Positions 8,221 through 17,306 of a stretch of DNA of 47,626 nucleotides are shown one piece after another; the first letter of the stretch is position 1; each line of letters starts with the position of its first letter. The position numbers and the translations under genes were made by a program. This stretch comes from Gracilibacter sp. (lineage in GTDB: Bacteria; Bacillota; Desulfitobacteriia; Desulfitobacteriales; Syntrophobotulaceae): contig JAGXFZ010000016.1 in assembly GCA_024637055.1 (NCBI GenBank), forward strand, positions 1-47,626, written 5' to 3'. The notes below the pieces were generated by a model. The model was given only the letters and a program-made list of their open reading frames with translations. It made no database searches and had not been told where the DNA came from.

Positions 8221-8796
8221 ATGGTCAAGGAAGATAAGAGGATAGACATCCTTCTGGCTGCTAGCAGGGTTTTTTATCTGAAAGGATTCGAAGGGACTAA
8301 GATTGAAGATGTAGCCAAAGAAGCGGGAATAGGGAAGGGTACTGTCTATGAGTACTTCCGAAGCAAACAGGAACTCTTTGATGAAGCGATTAACCATAAC
8401 CGGGAAATGTATATAGTGGATATTCAAAGAACGCTTGCTTTAGACGGAAGATTCAGGGAAAAGTTCATCGCCCTAGCTAAATACCAGACGGAACTGGTGA
8501 AGAGTCATATTCCTATTTTCAATATGATGTGTACGTCTAAGATGATGGCCAGAGAGATGGGAGCACTCATGCTGGAGCAAAATATCCGGGTGGTGGATAT
8601 CCTTAGCGACCTAGTTAAGAAAGCTGTAGCCCAAGGTGAGCTCAGGCAAGATATCAATCCGGAGATAGCCGCTGCTGTAATGATCGGGACGATTAATCAG
8701 TACTCTAGTAAGAAAGTAATCTTCCATGATACTGAACCGCAGGATATAGATTACGAAGAAATGGCCGATATAATCTTCAAGGGCATCGGGTATTAA
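8221..8796 (+). CDS. TetR-family regulator of the efflux operon
   Basis: A 191-residue TetR/AcrR-type repressor. The N-terminal DNA-binding domain shows ILLAASRVFYLKGFEGTKIE followed by VAKEAGIGKGTVYEYFRSKQ, the typical helix-turn-helix and YFxSK turn. The C-terminal two thirds is the helical ligand domain. It lies directly behind the RND pump on the same strand (57 bases, GGGG-type ribosome binding site), so it most likely controls the pump, possibly in feedback. No operator could be pinned down near 3600-3680. A hairpin repeat follows its stop codon. Confidence 0.9.
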   Translation: MVKEDKRIDILLAASRVFYLKGFEGTKIEDVAKEAGIGKGTVYEYFRSKQELFDEAINHNREMYIVDIQRTLALDGRFREKFIALAKYQTELVKSHIPIFNMMCTSKMMAREMGALMLEQNIRVVDILSDLVKKAVAQGELRQDINPEIAAAVMIGTINQYSSKKVIFHDTEPQDIDYEEMADIIFKGIGY

Positions 8797-8797
8797 A

Positions 8798-8856
8798 GTA
8801 TAAAGTTAGGGACGGTTCTTTACTTTACAGATAAAGAACCGTCCCTAACTTTATAC
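8798..8856. repeat. GGGACGGTTCTTTAC hairpin-repeat family, full palindrome
   Basis: Two 25-base arms (8798-8822 and 8832-8856) are perfect reverse complements around a 9-base centre. The element fills the gap between the TetR stop codon and the end of the convergent peptidoglycan-binding gene, so it can act as a bidirectional terminator. Confidence 0.9.
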
Positions 8857-8860
8857 AATT

Positions 8861-9307
8861 TTACCGGCGTCTGACGAGATCATAGATGGCGGTCCAGGTT
8901 TGGGGTCCGGCGATTCCATCTGGGGGGAGTCCGTAGTCTCTTTGAAAGGAGATGACGGCATCCCTCGTCTTAGGACCTAATATGCCGTCTACCGGTCCTG
9001 GATCATAGCCGAATTGTTGGAGGAAGGCCTGGAGGACGTTGACTTCAGGTCCACGTGATCCCAGTTTGAGATAGGCGGGTAGGACAAGGGAACGATTGAG
9101 GGCAGCCGCGGTCGCTGGTCCCACTATCCCGTCCTGGACTAGGTTTTTGTCTCGCTGGAAAGTGCTCACGGCAGCTTTGGTCTGGGAACTGAAAATCCCG
9201 TCGATAGCTCCAGGATTGTAACCTAGCTTGGTTAAAGCGTGTTGAAGTTTGCGCACGTCTTCTCCGCTTAATCCTAGCCGTAAGGTTCTGGAAAATTGAA
9301 TACTCAT
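8861..9307 (-). CDS. Protein of two peptidoglycan-binding (PG_binding_1) domains
   Basis: A 148-residue protein made of two tandem PG_binding_1 domains (about residues 9-70 and 82-144). Each carries the family signature: VRKLQHALTKLGYNPGAIDG with AAVSTFQRDKNLVQDGIVG, and VNVLQAFLQQFGYDPGPVDG with DAVISFQRDYGLPPDGIAG. No catalytic domain, signal peptide or membrane anchor is visible. It could bind cell wall or spore cortex, perhaps exported in an unconventional way or acting inside the sporangium. The start at 9307 follows GGGGTGATG. It lies upstream of, and on the same strand as, nothing closely linked. Confidence 0.85.
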   Translation of the reverse strand: MSIQFSRTLRLGLSGEDVRKLQHALTKLGYNPGAIDGIFSSQTKAAVSTFQRDKNLVQDGIVGPATAAALNRSLVLPAYLKLGSRGPEVNVLQAFLQQFGYDPGPVDGILGPKTRDAVISFQRDYGLPPDGIAGPQTWTAIYDLVRRR

Positions 9308-9381
9308 CTTTCATCACCCCTGGGGTAGTAAGATACTATTTTAGCGTATGCTTTTAGGGGTTTGTCAGGTGAGTGAAGCAA

Positions 9382-10458
9382 TTAGAACTTGATGCGGTCT
9401 ATTTTTAGCACACCGACTTTAACCAGTGCCTTATAGAAGATGAAAGCTAGTGGTAGGAGGAAGACTCCAAGGATTCCTAAAACTTTGAAGCCGATCCAGA
9501 TGCTTACCAAGGTAGCTAGGGCACCTAGACCTATACGTTGGCCCAAGATCTTGGGTTCGATGACTCTGCGGACAATGATTAGAACCATTAAGAGGATAGA
9601 GAGACCTAAGGCTAAAACTAGGTTTCCTTGCAAGATGGATACGATAATCCATGGTGTAAAAGCGGAACCCACACCTAGGACAGGGAAGATATCCACGACG
9701 ACGATGATAAGAGATATGACGGCAGCATAATTTACTTTTAGGATAACCAAACCTATGAAGGAAATTATGAAAGTGATGGTACTCAGTATGACCTGGGCTT
9801 TAAGGAAGCCTAAGGTAGCATTTTTTAGATCGCCGATGATGTAAAGTACTTTTTTCTTGGAAGAGTCTTTAAAAAAGGAATAGAAGCGATGGTGGATATT
9901 GTCCAACTGCATATTGAAAAGAAAAACTGAGATAAGGTAAATCAGGAAGATGAAAAAGATGTTTGGGATAGCTGTAGAGAGGCTGATGGTGTAAGCGCCC
10001 AGTTGGGATACTAAGTTTAGATTAGCGAGGTCATTGATTGCGTTAATTATCATACTATTTATTTGTGTTGCTGTTTCGTAAGGGAGAAGACGGATGGTGC
10101 TTTGGATTTCATTGCTGAGTTCTAGGACCCAAGCTTGGATTTTGCTGGAGTTATTCTGAATGAAAGTAAGAAGTCCAACTAACTCTACGTAGATTTTATT
10201 GATAATAAAATATCCTAATACGCCGATTCCTCCGAGGAACGATAAATAGGTTATAGTCACCGATGCCATTTTGTTAAGTTTAAATTTCTTTCTGAGCCAG
10301 ACTGCCAGAGGCTCTAATAATAGAGCTGTAAAGTACGCTAGAATAAAAGGGGTAAAATGAGGAAAGACCCGATATATAGCATAGGGTACGACTAATGTGG
10401 CTATGATTATGATCACAGCAACAAAGATTCTTTTAGAGTATTCAATCATACTAAGCAT
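9382..10458 (-). CDS. AI-2E-family membrane protein, YtvI-like (sporulation)
   Basis: A 358-residue polytopic membrane protein of the AI-2E transporter superfamily (PF01594). Several N-terminal helices are followed by a soluble stretch (about 75-150) and a C-terminal bundle that contains the conserved DIFPVLGVGSAFTPW and GQRIGLGALATLVSIWIG segments. The pattern is closest to YtvI, a sporulation-associated integral membrane protein of Bacilli and Clostridia, rather than to TqsA/YdiK. The ATG at 10458 follows AAGGG. Substrate and role are unknown for YtvI. A hairpin repeat lies upstream at 10563-10620. Confidence 0.75.
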   Translation of the reverse strand: MLSMIEYSKRIFVAVIIIIATLVVPYAIYRVFPHFTPFILAYFTALLLEPLAVWLRKKFKLNKMASVTITYLSFLGGIGVLGYFIINKIYVELVGLLTFIQNNSSKIQAWVLELSNEIQSTIRLLPYETATQINSMIINAINDLANLNLVSQLGAYTISLSTAIPNIFFIFLIYLISVFLFNMQLDNIHHRFYSFFKDSSKKKVLYIIGDLKNATLGFLKAQVILSTITFIISFIGLVILKVNYAAVISLIIVVVDIFPVLGVGSAFTPWIIVSILQGNLVLALGLSILLMVLIIVRRVIEPKILGQRIGLGALATLVSIWIGFKVLGILGVFLLPLAFIFYKALVKVGVLKIDRIKF

Positions 10459-10562
10459 TTTTTCAATCCCTTTATTTTATATATTTAAGTTATATGTGGT
10501 AAATATGCTTTTTAGATTATATTAAAGTAAAATTCACCTTTATGCAATCCAGTAAAATGGGA

Positions 10563-10620
10563 TAAAGTTGTAAAGTTGTAAAGTTGTAAAGTTGGGGACG
10601 GTTCTTTACTTTACAACTTT
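10563..10620. repeat. GGGACGGTTCTTTAC repeat with tandem AAAGTTGT units
   Basis: Four successive AAAGTTG units with an 8-base period lead into GGGGACGGTTCTTTACTTTA and CAACTTT. The complementary GAACCGTCCC arm is absent. This is a half-element whose outer octamer has expanded. It lies in the 285-base gap between the YtvI-like gene and the FecR-domain gene, where I see no other clear feature. Confidence 0.85.
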
Positions 10621-10743
10621 GGAAGATTATTCTGAGATTAAAAAGGGTTTTATTTCCTTTCTGTCGAACGTATGCTATTACTCTAATACTGGTGTTACAT
10701 ATTGATGGATTGTTTCCTTTCTATAATATAGAGGAGGTTGATT

Positions 10744-11853
10744 ATGATAAAATCTAAACCAGTGAGGTCTATGATTTCCATCTTGCTTGCTCTTACGCTT
10801 GTGTTTTCTTTCTCTGACCCGGTTTTCGGTCAGGAGATAGCTACTGCGGAACTTAAAAATATCGAAGGTAGTGTATATCTAAACAAGGCTGGTGGTCAAA
10901 GAGAGTTCAGAGCGGTAGACGGAATGAGGGTGACTCAAGGAGATTGGATAAGGACAGATAAGGATGGTTCGGTTAGCATCATGTATACGAATGGTAGTGA
11001 GTCTGTCTTGACTGCGAATACTATGGTCAATATTAAAGCCTATGAAGATAAAGATTCAGATAGGATAAATATTAGACTTATTGTTGGCGGCGTATGGAAT
11101 AAGATTAAGCAACTTGGAAATGCCGGAAGTTATGACTTGGAGACTCCTACAGCTATCATGGGCGTAAGAGGAACTCTCTTTATGGCTAGGGCTGGTGTTG
11201 ATGGTCAAGCGAGTCTGGATGTATTGGAGGGCGCGGTAGATTTTCAACGTGGTTCTCAGCAAGGCGTTAAAGGTTTACTTGCCCAAGCTGGTAGCTCGCT
11301 TAGAGCTGACAAGGATAGTTCTGTATCAATGAAACATCAGAGTCTGGACATGAAGGAATTGGTAAGTGGTCTTAAGCCCGGCTTACAAAAACAAATGTTG
11401 TTGGATATGGTTGAGCGAACCAATGATATCAAAACTATAATGGGTCAAGCAAAAAAAGAATTTGAAGATTATGGTGAGGAAAAGGTTGCTAGGAAGACTT
11501 TGATGCATAGCTCCGAGATTATAGATATTATAGATCTTATGGAGAATTTTATCTATAGTGCATCGAATTCTGAACAGGGTGGGCAATTCCTCAATGAATT
11601 GGATAAAGATAGGATTAAGATTAGAGATATAGAAACAGAGCTTTCAGATATTAAAGAGATCTCTCAAGCAACTTGGGAAGAAGTTATAAAAAATGCTGAG
11701 AAAAAAGGGATCGATAAGAAAAATATCTTACCTAAGAAGAAAGATATCCCTCAGGGTGACGCGCCAGGTAATAGCGAAAATGCGCCAGGTCAGGATGCAG
11801 ACAAATCTCCAGGTAAGAGTGGTAGTGCTCCAGGCCAGAGAGATAAAGATTGA
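10744..11853 (+). CDS. Secreted FecR-domain protein with APG-rich tail
   Basis: A 369-residue exported protein. The ATG at 10744 is preferred over a TTG six bases earlier because GAGGAGG abuts the TTG but is properly spaced for the ATG. Residues 1-28 are a signal peptide (SILLALTLVFSFSDPVFG). About 33-170 form a FecR domain (EGSVYLNKAGGQREF, VTQGDWIRTDKDGSV, TPTAIMGVRGTLFMAR), a beta-rich fold often found in cell-surface proteins. A long charged alpha-helical region follows, and the tail repeats APG motifs. It stands alone with a terminator behind it. No TonB receptor or sigma factor is nearby, so iron signalling is not implied. Role unknown, probably envelope-associated. Confidence 0.8.
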   Translation: MIKSKPVRSMISILLALTLVFSFSDPVFGQEIATAELKNIEGSVYLNKAGGQREFRAVDGMRVTQGDWIRTDKDGSVSIMYTNGSESVLTANTMVNIKAYEDKDSDRINIRLIVGGVWNKIKQLGNAGSYDLETPTAIMGVRGTLFMARAGVDGQASLDVLEGAVDFQRGSQQGVKGLLAQAGSSLRADKDSSVSMKHQSLDMKELVSGLKPGLQKQMLLDMVERTNDIKTIMGQAKKEFEDYGEEKVARKTLMHSSEIIDIIDLMENFIYSASNSEQGGQFLNELDKDRIKIRDIETELSDIKEISQATWEEVIKNAEKKGIDKKNILPKKKDIPQGDAPGNSENAPGQDADKSPGKSGSAPGQRDKD

Positions 11854-11911
11854 CACAGCTTTTATAATAGTATGATTAAAAGTATATGAAAATCAGGAAA
11901 GTCGAAAGGCT

Positions 11912-11943
11912 AGGGACTTGCAGATATGTAGGTCCCTTTTTTT
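11912..11943 (+). terminator. Intrinsic terminator of the FecR-domain gene
   Basis: AGGGAC (11912-11917) pairs with GTCCCT (11932-11937), with partial pairing in between, and is followed by seven T residues. Confidence 0.85.
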
Positions 11944-11954
11944 ACTTAATTTAT

Positions 11955-12021
11955 GAAGTGAAGAACCGTCCCCAACTTTGCACCCAACTTTGCAACTTTG
12001 CACCAACTTTGCAAACTTTGC
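11955..12021. repeat. Degenerate GGGACGGTTCTTTAC repeat with CAACTTTGCAC units
   Basis: On the plus strand it reads AAGAACCGTCCCCAACTTTG followed by three more CAACTTTGCA-like units. This is the reverse arm only, with an expanded outer part similar to 10563-10620. It lies in the 300-base gap before the formate dehydrogenase operon; the remainder of that gap is A+T-rich. Confidence 0.8.
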
Positions 12022-12153
12022 CACTCTAGAAACTTTTTTTAAAACTTAAAGGATTTCTAAGATATTAAATAGAAATAGAAGTATATTAAATATTAAGAAT
12101 ATTTGCACAAATATATACTATGATTAAATAACTGAAAAAAAGGGGGAACAGAA

Positions 12154-12636
12154 GTGGGTTGTTCTTGTCAGGAACTCATCGATCCCAAGGAAGTTAGATT
12201 AGATGAGATTTTATCTGCCTACCAGGGAAAGAGGGGGGTATTGATTCCGGTTCTCCAGGAAGCTCAAGAGATTTACGGTTATCTTTCTCAGGAGGTTCTG
12301 CAGAAGGTTAGCCGAAAGCTTCGCATTCCACCGGCGGAGGTCTATGGAGTAGCGACGTTTTATTCGCAGTTCCGCTTAAATCCTATGGGGAGGCATATCA
12401 TTCAAATTTGCTTGGGAACGGCCTGCCATGTAAGGGGTGGGGCCAAGGTTCTGAAAGCTTTTGAAGAAAAATTGGGGATAAAGGATGGACAAACGACTTC
12501 TGATGGAAGGTTCAGTCTGGAGATTGTTGCTTGCATCGGAGCCTGCGGACTTGCCCCTGTGGTCTCAATAAATGGAGATGTACATGGACGCCTTACCTCT
12601 GACATTGTAGGAGAAATAATTGAAAAATACATTTAG
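12154..12636 (+). CDS. NuoE-like [2Fe-2S] subunit of the formate dehydrogenase complex
   Basis: A 160-residue thioredoxin-fold [2Fe-2S] protein of the NuoE/HymA/HndA family, which carries electrons between a diaphorase subunit and the rest of the complex. The four cluster Cys are Cys86 and Cys91 (CLGTACHVRG) and Cys127 and Cys131 (CIGACGLAP). The start is a GTG behind a GGGGGAAC site. It is the first gene of an operon with the NuoF-like gene (11-base gap) and the catalytic formate dehydrogenase gene, so it belongs to a cytoplasmic NAD(H)-linked formate dehydrogenase and not to a membrane complex I. Confidence 0.93.
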   Translation: MGCSCQELIDPKEVRLDEILSAYQGKRGVLIPVLQEAQEIYGYLSQEVLQKVSRKLRIPPAEVYGVATFYSQFRLNPMGRHIIQICLGTACHVRGGAKVLKAFEEKLGIKDGQTTSDGRFSLEIVACIGACGLAPVVSINGDVHGRLTSDIVGEIIEKYI

Positions 12637-12647
12637 GGGGTGAGGGT

Positions 12648-14441
12648 ATGGAACAAGAAAGTAGGAAAATTCTAATCTGTGCTGGAACAGGTTGCGTGTC
12701 ATGTGGAGCGTTATCTCTGATGGACGGACTTATTGAGGAGATTGAAGCCCAGGGACTGACATCGCAAGTTTCTGTGGTGCCTACGGGTTGCCATGGTTTT
12801 TGTGAGCAAGGACCAACTTTGATTTTTGAACCAGATCAAACCCTTTATGTACACGTTAAGAAGGAAGATATTGCTGAGATCGTTGAACAGGATTTGAAAC
12901 AAGGTTTAAAGATTGAACGCTTACTATATGAAGACCCCTTAACAGGCAAGAAAACCGAGACGTTTACGAGTACTGATTTTTTTCTTAAACAGGAACGAAT
13001 CGTTCTTAAGAATTGCGGTTTTATTGACCCTGAAAAAATTAAAGATTACTTATCTCGAGAAGGTTACCAAGGGCTAAAGAGAGCCTTAGAGAAGAAAACA
13101 CCTGAAGAAGTTATTGAGGAAGTTAAAAACTCTGGAATTAGAGGGCGGGGAGGAGCAGGATTTCCTACCGGCTTGAAATGGAGTTTCTGCCGTCAAGCAG
13201 AATCTGATAAAAAGTACATTATTTGTAATGCAGATGAGGGAGATCCAGGAGCCTTCATGGACAGAGGTGTTCTCGAAGGGGATCCTCATTCCGTTATCGA
13301 GGGTATGCTTATAGGCGCTTATGCGATTGGAGCGGATGAAGGATATATTTACTGTCGAGCGGAATATCCTCTGGCGATTAAGCACTTGGAAAAGGCCATA
13401 ATAGACGCAGAAAAAGCAGGTTTTCTCGGGGTAAATATTCTAGACTCGGGATTTAACTTCCATCTATATATTCGGGCTGGTGCAGGAGCCTTTGTTTGTG
13501 GTGAGGAAACCGCGCTGATGGCCTCGATTGAAGGAAAAAGAGGGATGCCTAGAGTCCGTCCGCCGTTCCCCGCCCAAAAAGGATTATGGGATAAACCAAC
13601 AAATATTAATAATGTAGAAACTTGGTCAGCCATTCCTCACATCCTTCGCCAGGGAGCCGAATGGTACGCGCAATATGGGACGGAGAAGAGTAGAGGTACC
13701 AAGATATTCGCTCTTACAGGTAAGGTGAATAATACTGGTCTGGTTGAAGTCCCCATGGGGGTTACCCTAAGAAAGATTATTTTCGGTATCGGAGGCGGAA
13801 TCCAAGGCGACAAAAAATTCAAGGCAGTCCAAATTGGTGGTCCCTCTGGAGGGTGTCTTCCTGATTCGCTGCTTGATCTTCCTATTGACTATGAATCGCT
13901 CACTTCGGTAGGAGCGATGGTAGGTTCCGGAGGTCTGGTGGTAATGGATGAAACCACTTGTATGGTTGACATTGCCCGTTTTTTCATAAACTTTTCACAA
14001 AATGAATCTTGTGGTAAGTGTACCCCTTGTCGTGAAGGGAATAAGCGGATGTACGAGATATTAGACCGGATTACACGTGGGGAGGGTAAACTAGAAGAAC
14101 TAGAAAGTTTAAAGAAGTTGGCTGAAGTCATCAAGAATACATCCCTTTGCGGCCTCGGACAAAATGCTCCCAATCCGGTGCTTGCTACCTTGAAGTATTT
14201 TAAGGATGAGTTTCTTGCACATATAGTGGATAACCAATGTCCAGCAGGGGTATGTACAGCGTTTTTAAATTACTATATTGATAATGAACTCTGCAAAAAA
14301 TGTGGGCTTTGTACCAAACACTGCCCTATGAATGCGATAACCGGGAATAAGAATACTCCGTATCGTATTGATATATCTACGTGCAGCAAATGTGGTATGT
14401 GCGTGGAGAAGTGTAAATTTGATGCGGTAATTAAAAAATAA
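12648..14441 (+). CDS. NuoF-like FMN/NAD(H)-binding diaphorase subunit
   Basis: A 597-residue subunit of the NuoF/HymB/HndC type. In order: an N-terminal thioredoxin-like [2Fe-2S] domain (CAGTGCVSCGA, PTGCHGFCEQG), the FMN and NADH-binding core (GRGGAGFPTGLKWSF, CNADEGDPGAFMDR, GAGAFVCGEETAL), an SLBB domain, a [4Fe-4S] site (ESCGKCTPCREG plus a later Cys) and a C-terminal two-cluster ferredoxin domain (CKKCGLCTKHCP and CSKCGMCVEKCK). It oxidises or reduces NAD(H). The added C-terminal ferredoxin domain is typical of soluble, sometimes electron-bifurcating, hydrogenase and formate dehydrogenase complexes. ATG after GGGGGTGAGG. Bifurcation is possible but cannot be shown from sequence. Confidence 0.93.
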   Translation: MEQESRKILICAGTGCVSCGALSLMDGLIEEIEAQGLTSQVSVVPTGCHGFCEQGPTLIFEPDQTLYVHVKKEDIAEIVEQDLKQGLKIERLLYEDPLTGKKTETFTSTDFFLKQERIVLKNCGFIDPEKIKDYLSREGYQGLKRALEKKTPEEVIEEVKNSGIRGRGGAGFPTGLKWSFCRQAESDKKYIICNADEGDPGAFMDRGVLEGDPHSVIEGMLIGAYAIGADEGYIYCRAEYPLAIKHLEKAIIDAEKAGFLGVNILDSGFNFHLYIRAGAGAFVCGEETALMASIEGKRGMPRVRPPFPAQKGLWDKPTNINNVETWSAIPHILRQGAEWYAQYGTEKSRGTKIFALTGKVNNTGLVEVPMGVTLRKIIFGIGGGIQGDKKFKAVQIGGPSGGCLPDSLLDLPIDYESLTSVGAMVGSGGLVVMDETTCMVDIARFFINFSQNESCGKCTPCREGNKRMYEILDRITRGEGKLEELESLKKLAEVIKNTSLCGLGQNAPNPVLATLKYFKDEFLAHIVDNQCPAGVCTAFLNYYIDNELCKKCGLCTKHCPMNAITGNKNTPYRIDISTCSKCGMCVEKCKFDAVIKK

Positions 14442-14471
14442 GTAAAATCCAGATAGAGAGGAGTGAAGCAT

Positions 14472-17156
14472 GTGGAAATGATTCGAGTAACCATCGATGG
14501 GAGGGAAGTAAGCGTCCCCAAAGGGCTCTCTGTGTTGGAAGCCTGCCGCATGCATGATATCCAGATTCCGACTTTGTGTCATGATCCCGGTCTCACAGAC
14601 TATGGTGCTTGCCGACTTTGCATTGTGGAAATCAAGGGAATGCGTAATCTTCCAGCCTCCTGTGTGACCTTAGCTGTTCCAGGAATGGTGATCAGAACGG
14701 GAAGCGATATTGTCCTAGAAGCGCGTAAAACCATCCTCGAACTGCTTGTCGCCAACCATCCCCTAGATTGTATGACATGTCAAAAGATGGGGAATTGTTC
14801 CCTAGCCCAATATGCATATGAGTATGGAATATCAGGAGATGTTTTTTCAGGTGAAAAAAGGAAGCTCCCTCTGGATGGTTCTAATCCGTTTATACTTCGT
14901 GATCCTAGTAAATGCATTCTTTGTGGTAAATGCGTTCGGGTTTGCAAGGAAGAACAAGTGAACGGAGTTCTAGATTTTTCTTCCCGGGGTTTTCATACGC
15001 GAGTAGGTCCAGCATTTGAGCAGACGTATGCGGAGTCTGAATGTTTGTTCTGTGGATCTTGTGTAGCGGTTTGTCCTGTAGGTGCCTTAACTGAGAAGCA
15101 AATGGTGGGTAAAGGACGTCCTTGGGAGACGACTAAGGTCCGGACTACTTGCCCGTATTGTGGGACGGGTTGCAACTTTGACTTAAACGTTCGCGATGAT
15201 AAAGTTATCGGAGTGACCTCGAATTCTGACTCTCCTGTAAATGGAAGGATGCTATGTGTTAAAGGGCGGTTCGGTTTTGACTTAATCCACAACCCTGAGC
15301 GTTTAACTACTCCACTTATCAAAAAAGATGGAACCTTCGTTGAAGCCAGCTGGGATGAAGCGTTGAATCTGGTAGCTCAAAGATTCACAGACATTACTGT
15401 AGCGCATGGCTCCGATGCCTTAGCAGCTTTAAGCTCAGCGCACTGTACGAATGAAGAAAATTACCTGATGCAAAAATTTATGCGCGTAGTGATTGGGACA
15501 AATAATGTTGATCACTGCGCACGTACCTGACACGCTCCCACAGTGGCCGGTCTGGCTACATCATTTGGTTCAGGAGCAATGACTAATTCGATCGAAGAAA
15601 TCTCTGATTCTAAAGTGCTCTTCGTTATTGGATCTAATCCCACTGAGGCCCATCCTATTATTGGTGCTAAGATGAAGCAGGCGCTTAGTAAAGGAGCCAA
15701 GCTTGTTGTCGTCGATCCCAGAAAAACTAAGATGGCAGAACTTGCAGATGTCTGGCTCAGAGTCCGGCCGGGAACTGATGTCTTGCTTGCCAACGGGCTT
15801 GCTCATATCATCTTAAAAAATGGTTGGGAAGATCAAGAATTCATCGATAATCGGACTGAAGGGTTCGAAGAATTTAGAAGACATCTTGAGAAATTTACTC
15901 CGAAAGTGGTAAGTAACGTCACTGGAATCCCTGAGGAACAGCTTCTGGAAGCAGCTCGTATCTATGCAACTGCTGAGGGGGCACAGATATTTTATACCCT
16001 TGGGATTACAGAGCATGTTAATGGCACGGATAACGTTATGTGTCTGGCTAACCTTGCCATGCTTACAGGGAATGTCGGCAAGGAGAACTCTGGTGTGAAT
16101 CCTTTAAGAGGACAAAATAACGTTCAAGGGGCCTGCGACATGGGTGCTCTTCCTAATGTTTATCCAGGCTACCAGAATGTGAAAGACCCAGCGATTAAAG
16201 CGAAGTTTGAAATAGCTTGGCAAGTTACTTTAGATGATAAACCAGGCTTTATGATACCTGATATGTTTAAAGCCGCAATTGATAAGAGCATAAGAGGGAT
16301 GTACATTTTGGGAGAGGATCCCGTACTTACCGATGCAGATGCTAATCATATTCGTGCAGGTTTGGAAGCCTTCGACTTCCTCGTGGTCCAAGAGCTTTTC
16401 TTATCAGAGACTGCTAAACTTGCGGACGTCATTTTGCCGGGAGCAAGCTTTGCAGAAAAAACAGGTACTTTCACCAATACTGAACGCCGAGTTCAAATGG
16501 TGAATCAAGCCATCCAACCAATAGGGAACTCAAAAACCGATGAGGAAATAATATGTGAATTGGCTAAGAGAATGGGTGCTGGGGACTTATTCGAATATAA
16601 GAATTCAGCGGAGATAATGAGTGAAATTGCCAGCCTTACCCCCCAATACGCTGGAATAACTCATGCGCGTTTGGGGAATAAAGGACTTCTGTGGCCTGTG
16701 CCCAGTGCGGATCACCCAGGAACCAAATTCCTCCATCAAGGAAAATTTACACGAGGTAAAGGCTGCTTCCAATCCATTGAGCATACTCCTCCAGCAGAAA
16801 TGCCCAATGAGGCATTCCCACTCCTGCTCAGCACTGGAAGAAAACTTGAGCATTACAATGTAATGAGCCAAAACTCCGCGGCACTAGATAGCTATTCTCC
16901 GGAAGAGTTGGCGGAATTAAATCCTCTGGACGCAGAAAAACTCCATATCTCAGATGGAGAACGGGTTAAAGTCTCTTCAAGAAGAGGAGTGTTAGAAACC
17001 AAGGTAAAGGTCACAGACCGCGTACCACCAGGAATATTCTTCATGACCCTACACTACAAAGAATCTCCAACCAATGTCCTCACCAACGGTGCCTACGACA
17101 AAGTCACCAAAACCTATGAGTACAAAGTCTGCGGGGTCAAGGTAGAGAAAATATAA
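14472..17156 (+). CDS. fdhA: Selenocysteine-containing formate dehydrogenase catalytic subunit
   Basis: Read through an in-frame TGA at 15528-15530, this gives 894 residues with Sec353 in the context DHCART-Sec-HAPTVAGL. A NuoG-like N-terminus holds [2Fe-2S] Cys36, 47, 50 and 64, the His96/Cys100-103-109 site, and two [4Fe-4S] sites (Cys148-158 and Cys191-201). The molybdopterin oxidoreductase part begins with Cys227, 230, 234 and 262 for one more [4Fe-4S]. It binds Mo or W with two pyranopterins, and Sec is the metal ligand in known homologues. The reaction is formate to CO2, reversible. The GTG at 14472 is chosen because AGGAG ends 8 bases upstream; a GTG at 14463 lies inside that site. It is the third gene of the NuoE/NuoF operon. 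No fdhD, sel or cofactor genes lie nearby. Confidence 0.93.
15528..15565 (+). promoter_or_regulatory. Bacterial SECIS element directing Sec at the UGA
   Basis: Twelve bases after the TGA (15528-15530), GTGGCC (15543-15548) pairs with GGCTAC (15554-15559) around the five-base loop GGTCT. The same GGTCT apical loop is found in the E. coli fdhF SECIS that binds SelB. Spacing and loop together support selenocysteine insertion rather than termination. Confidence 0.88.
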
Positions 17157-17161
17157 GACAA

Positions 17162-17239
17162 GCGTAAAGTTAGTAAAGTTAGGGACGGTTCTTTACTTTA
17201 CAAATAATGTAAAGTAAAGAACCGTCCCTAACTTTACGC
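17162..17239. repeat. GGGACGGTTCTTTAC hairpin-repeat family, full palindrome
   Basis: A GCGTAAAGTT arm with one extra internal AGTAAAGTT unit pairs with a complementary arm ending in AACTTTACGC; centre CAAATAATG. It closes the formate dehydrogenase operon and may act as its terminator. Confidence 0.9.
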
Positions 17240-17306
17240 CTTTAAAAAAGGTTTTACGTCTACTGTGTAGAAATACTTAGCATCATATAAGGGGAGGAAG
17301 ACGGAG

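Noticed and set aside
15528-15542. Frameshift or nonsense mutation breaking the formate dehydrogenase gene
   Set aside because: The frame is unchanged, only one TGA intervenes, it is at the known Sec position and a SECIS hairpin follows.
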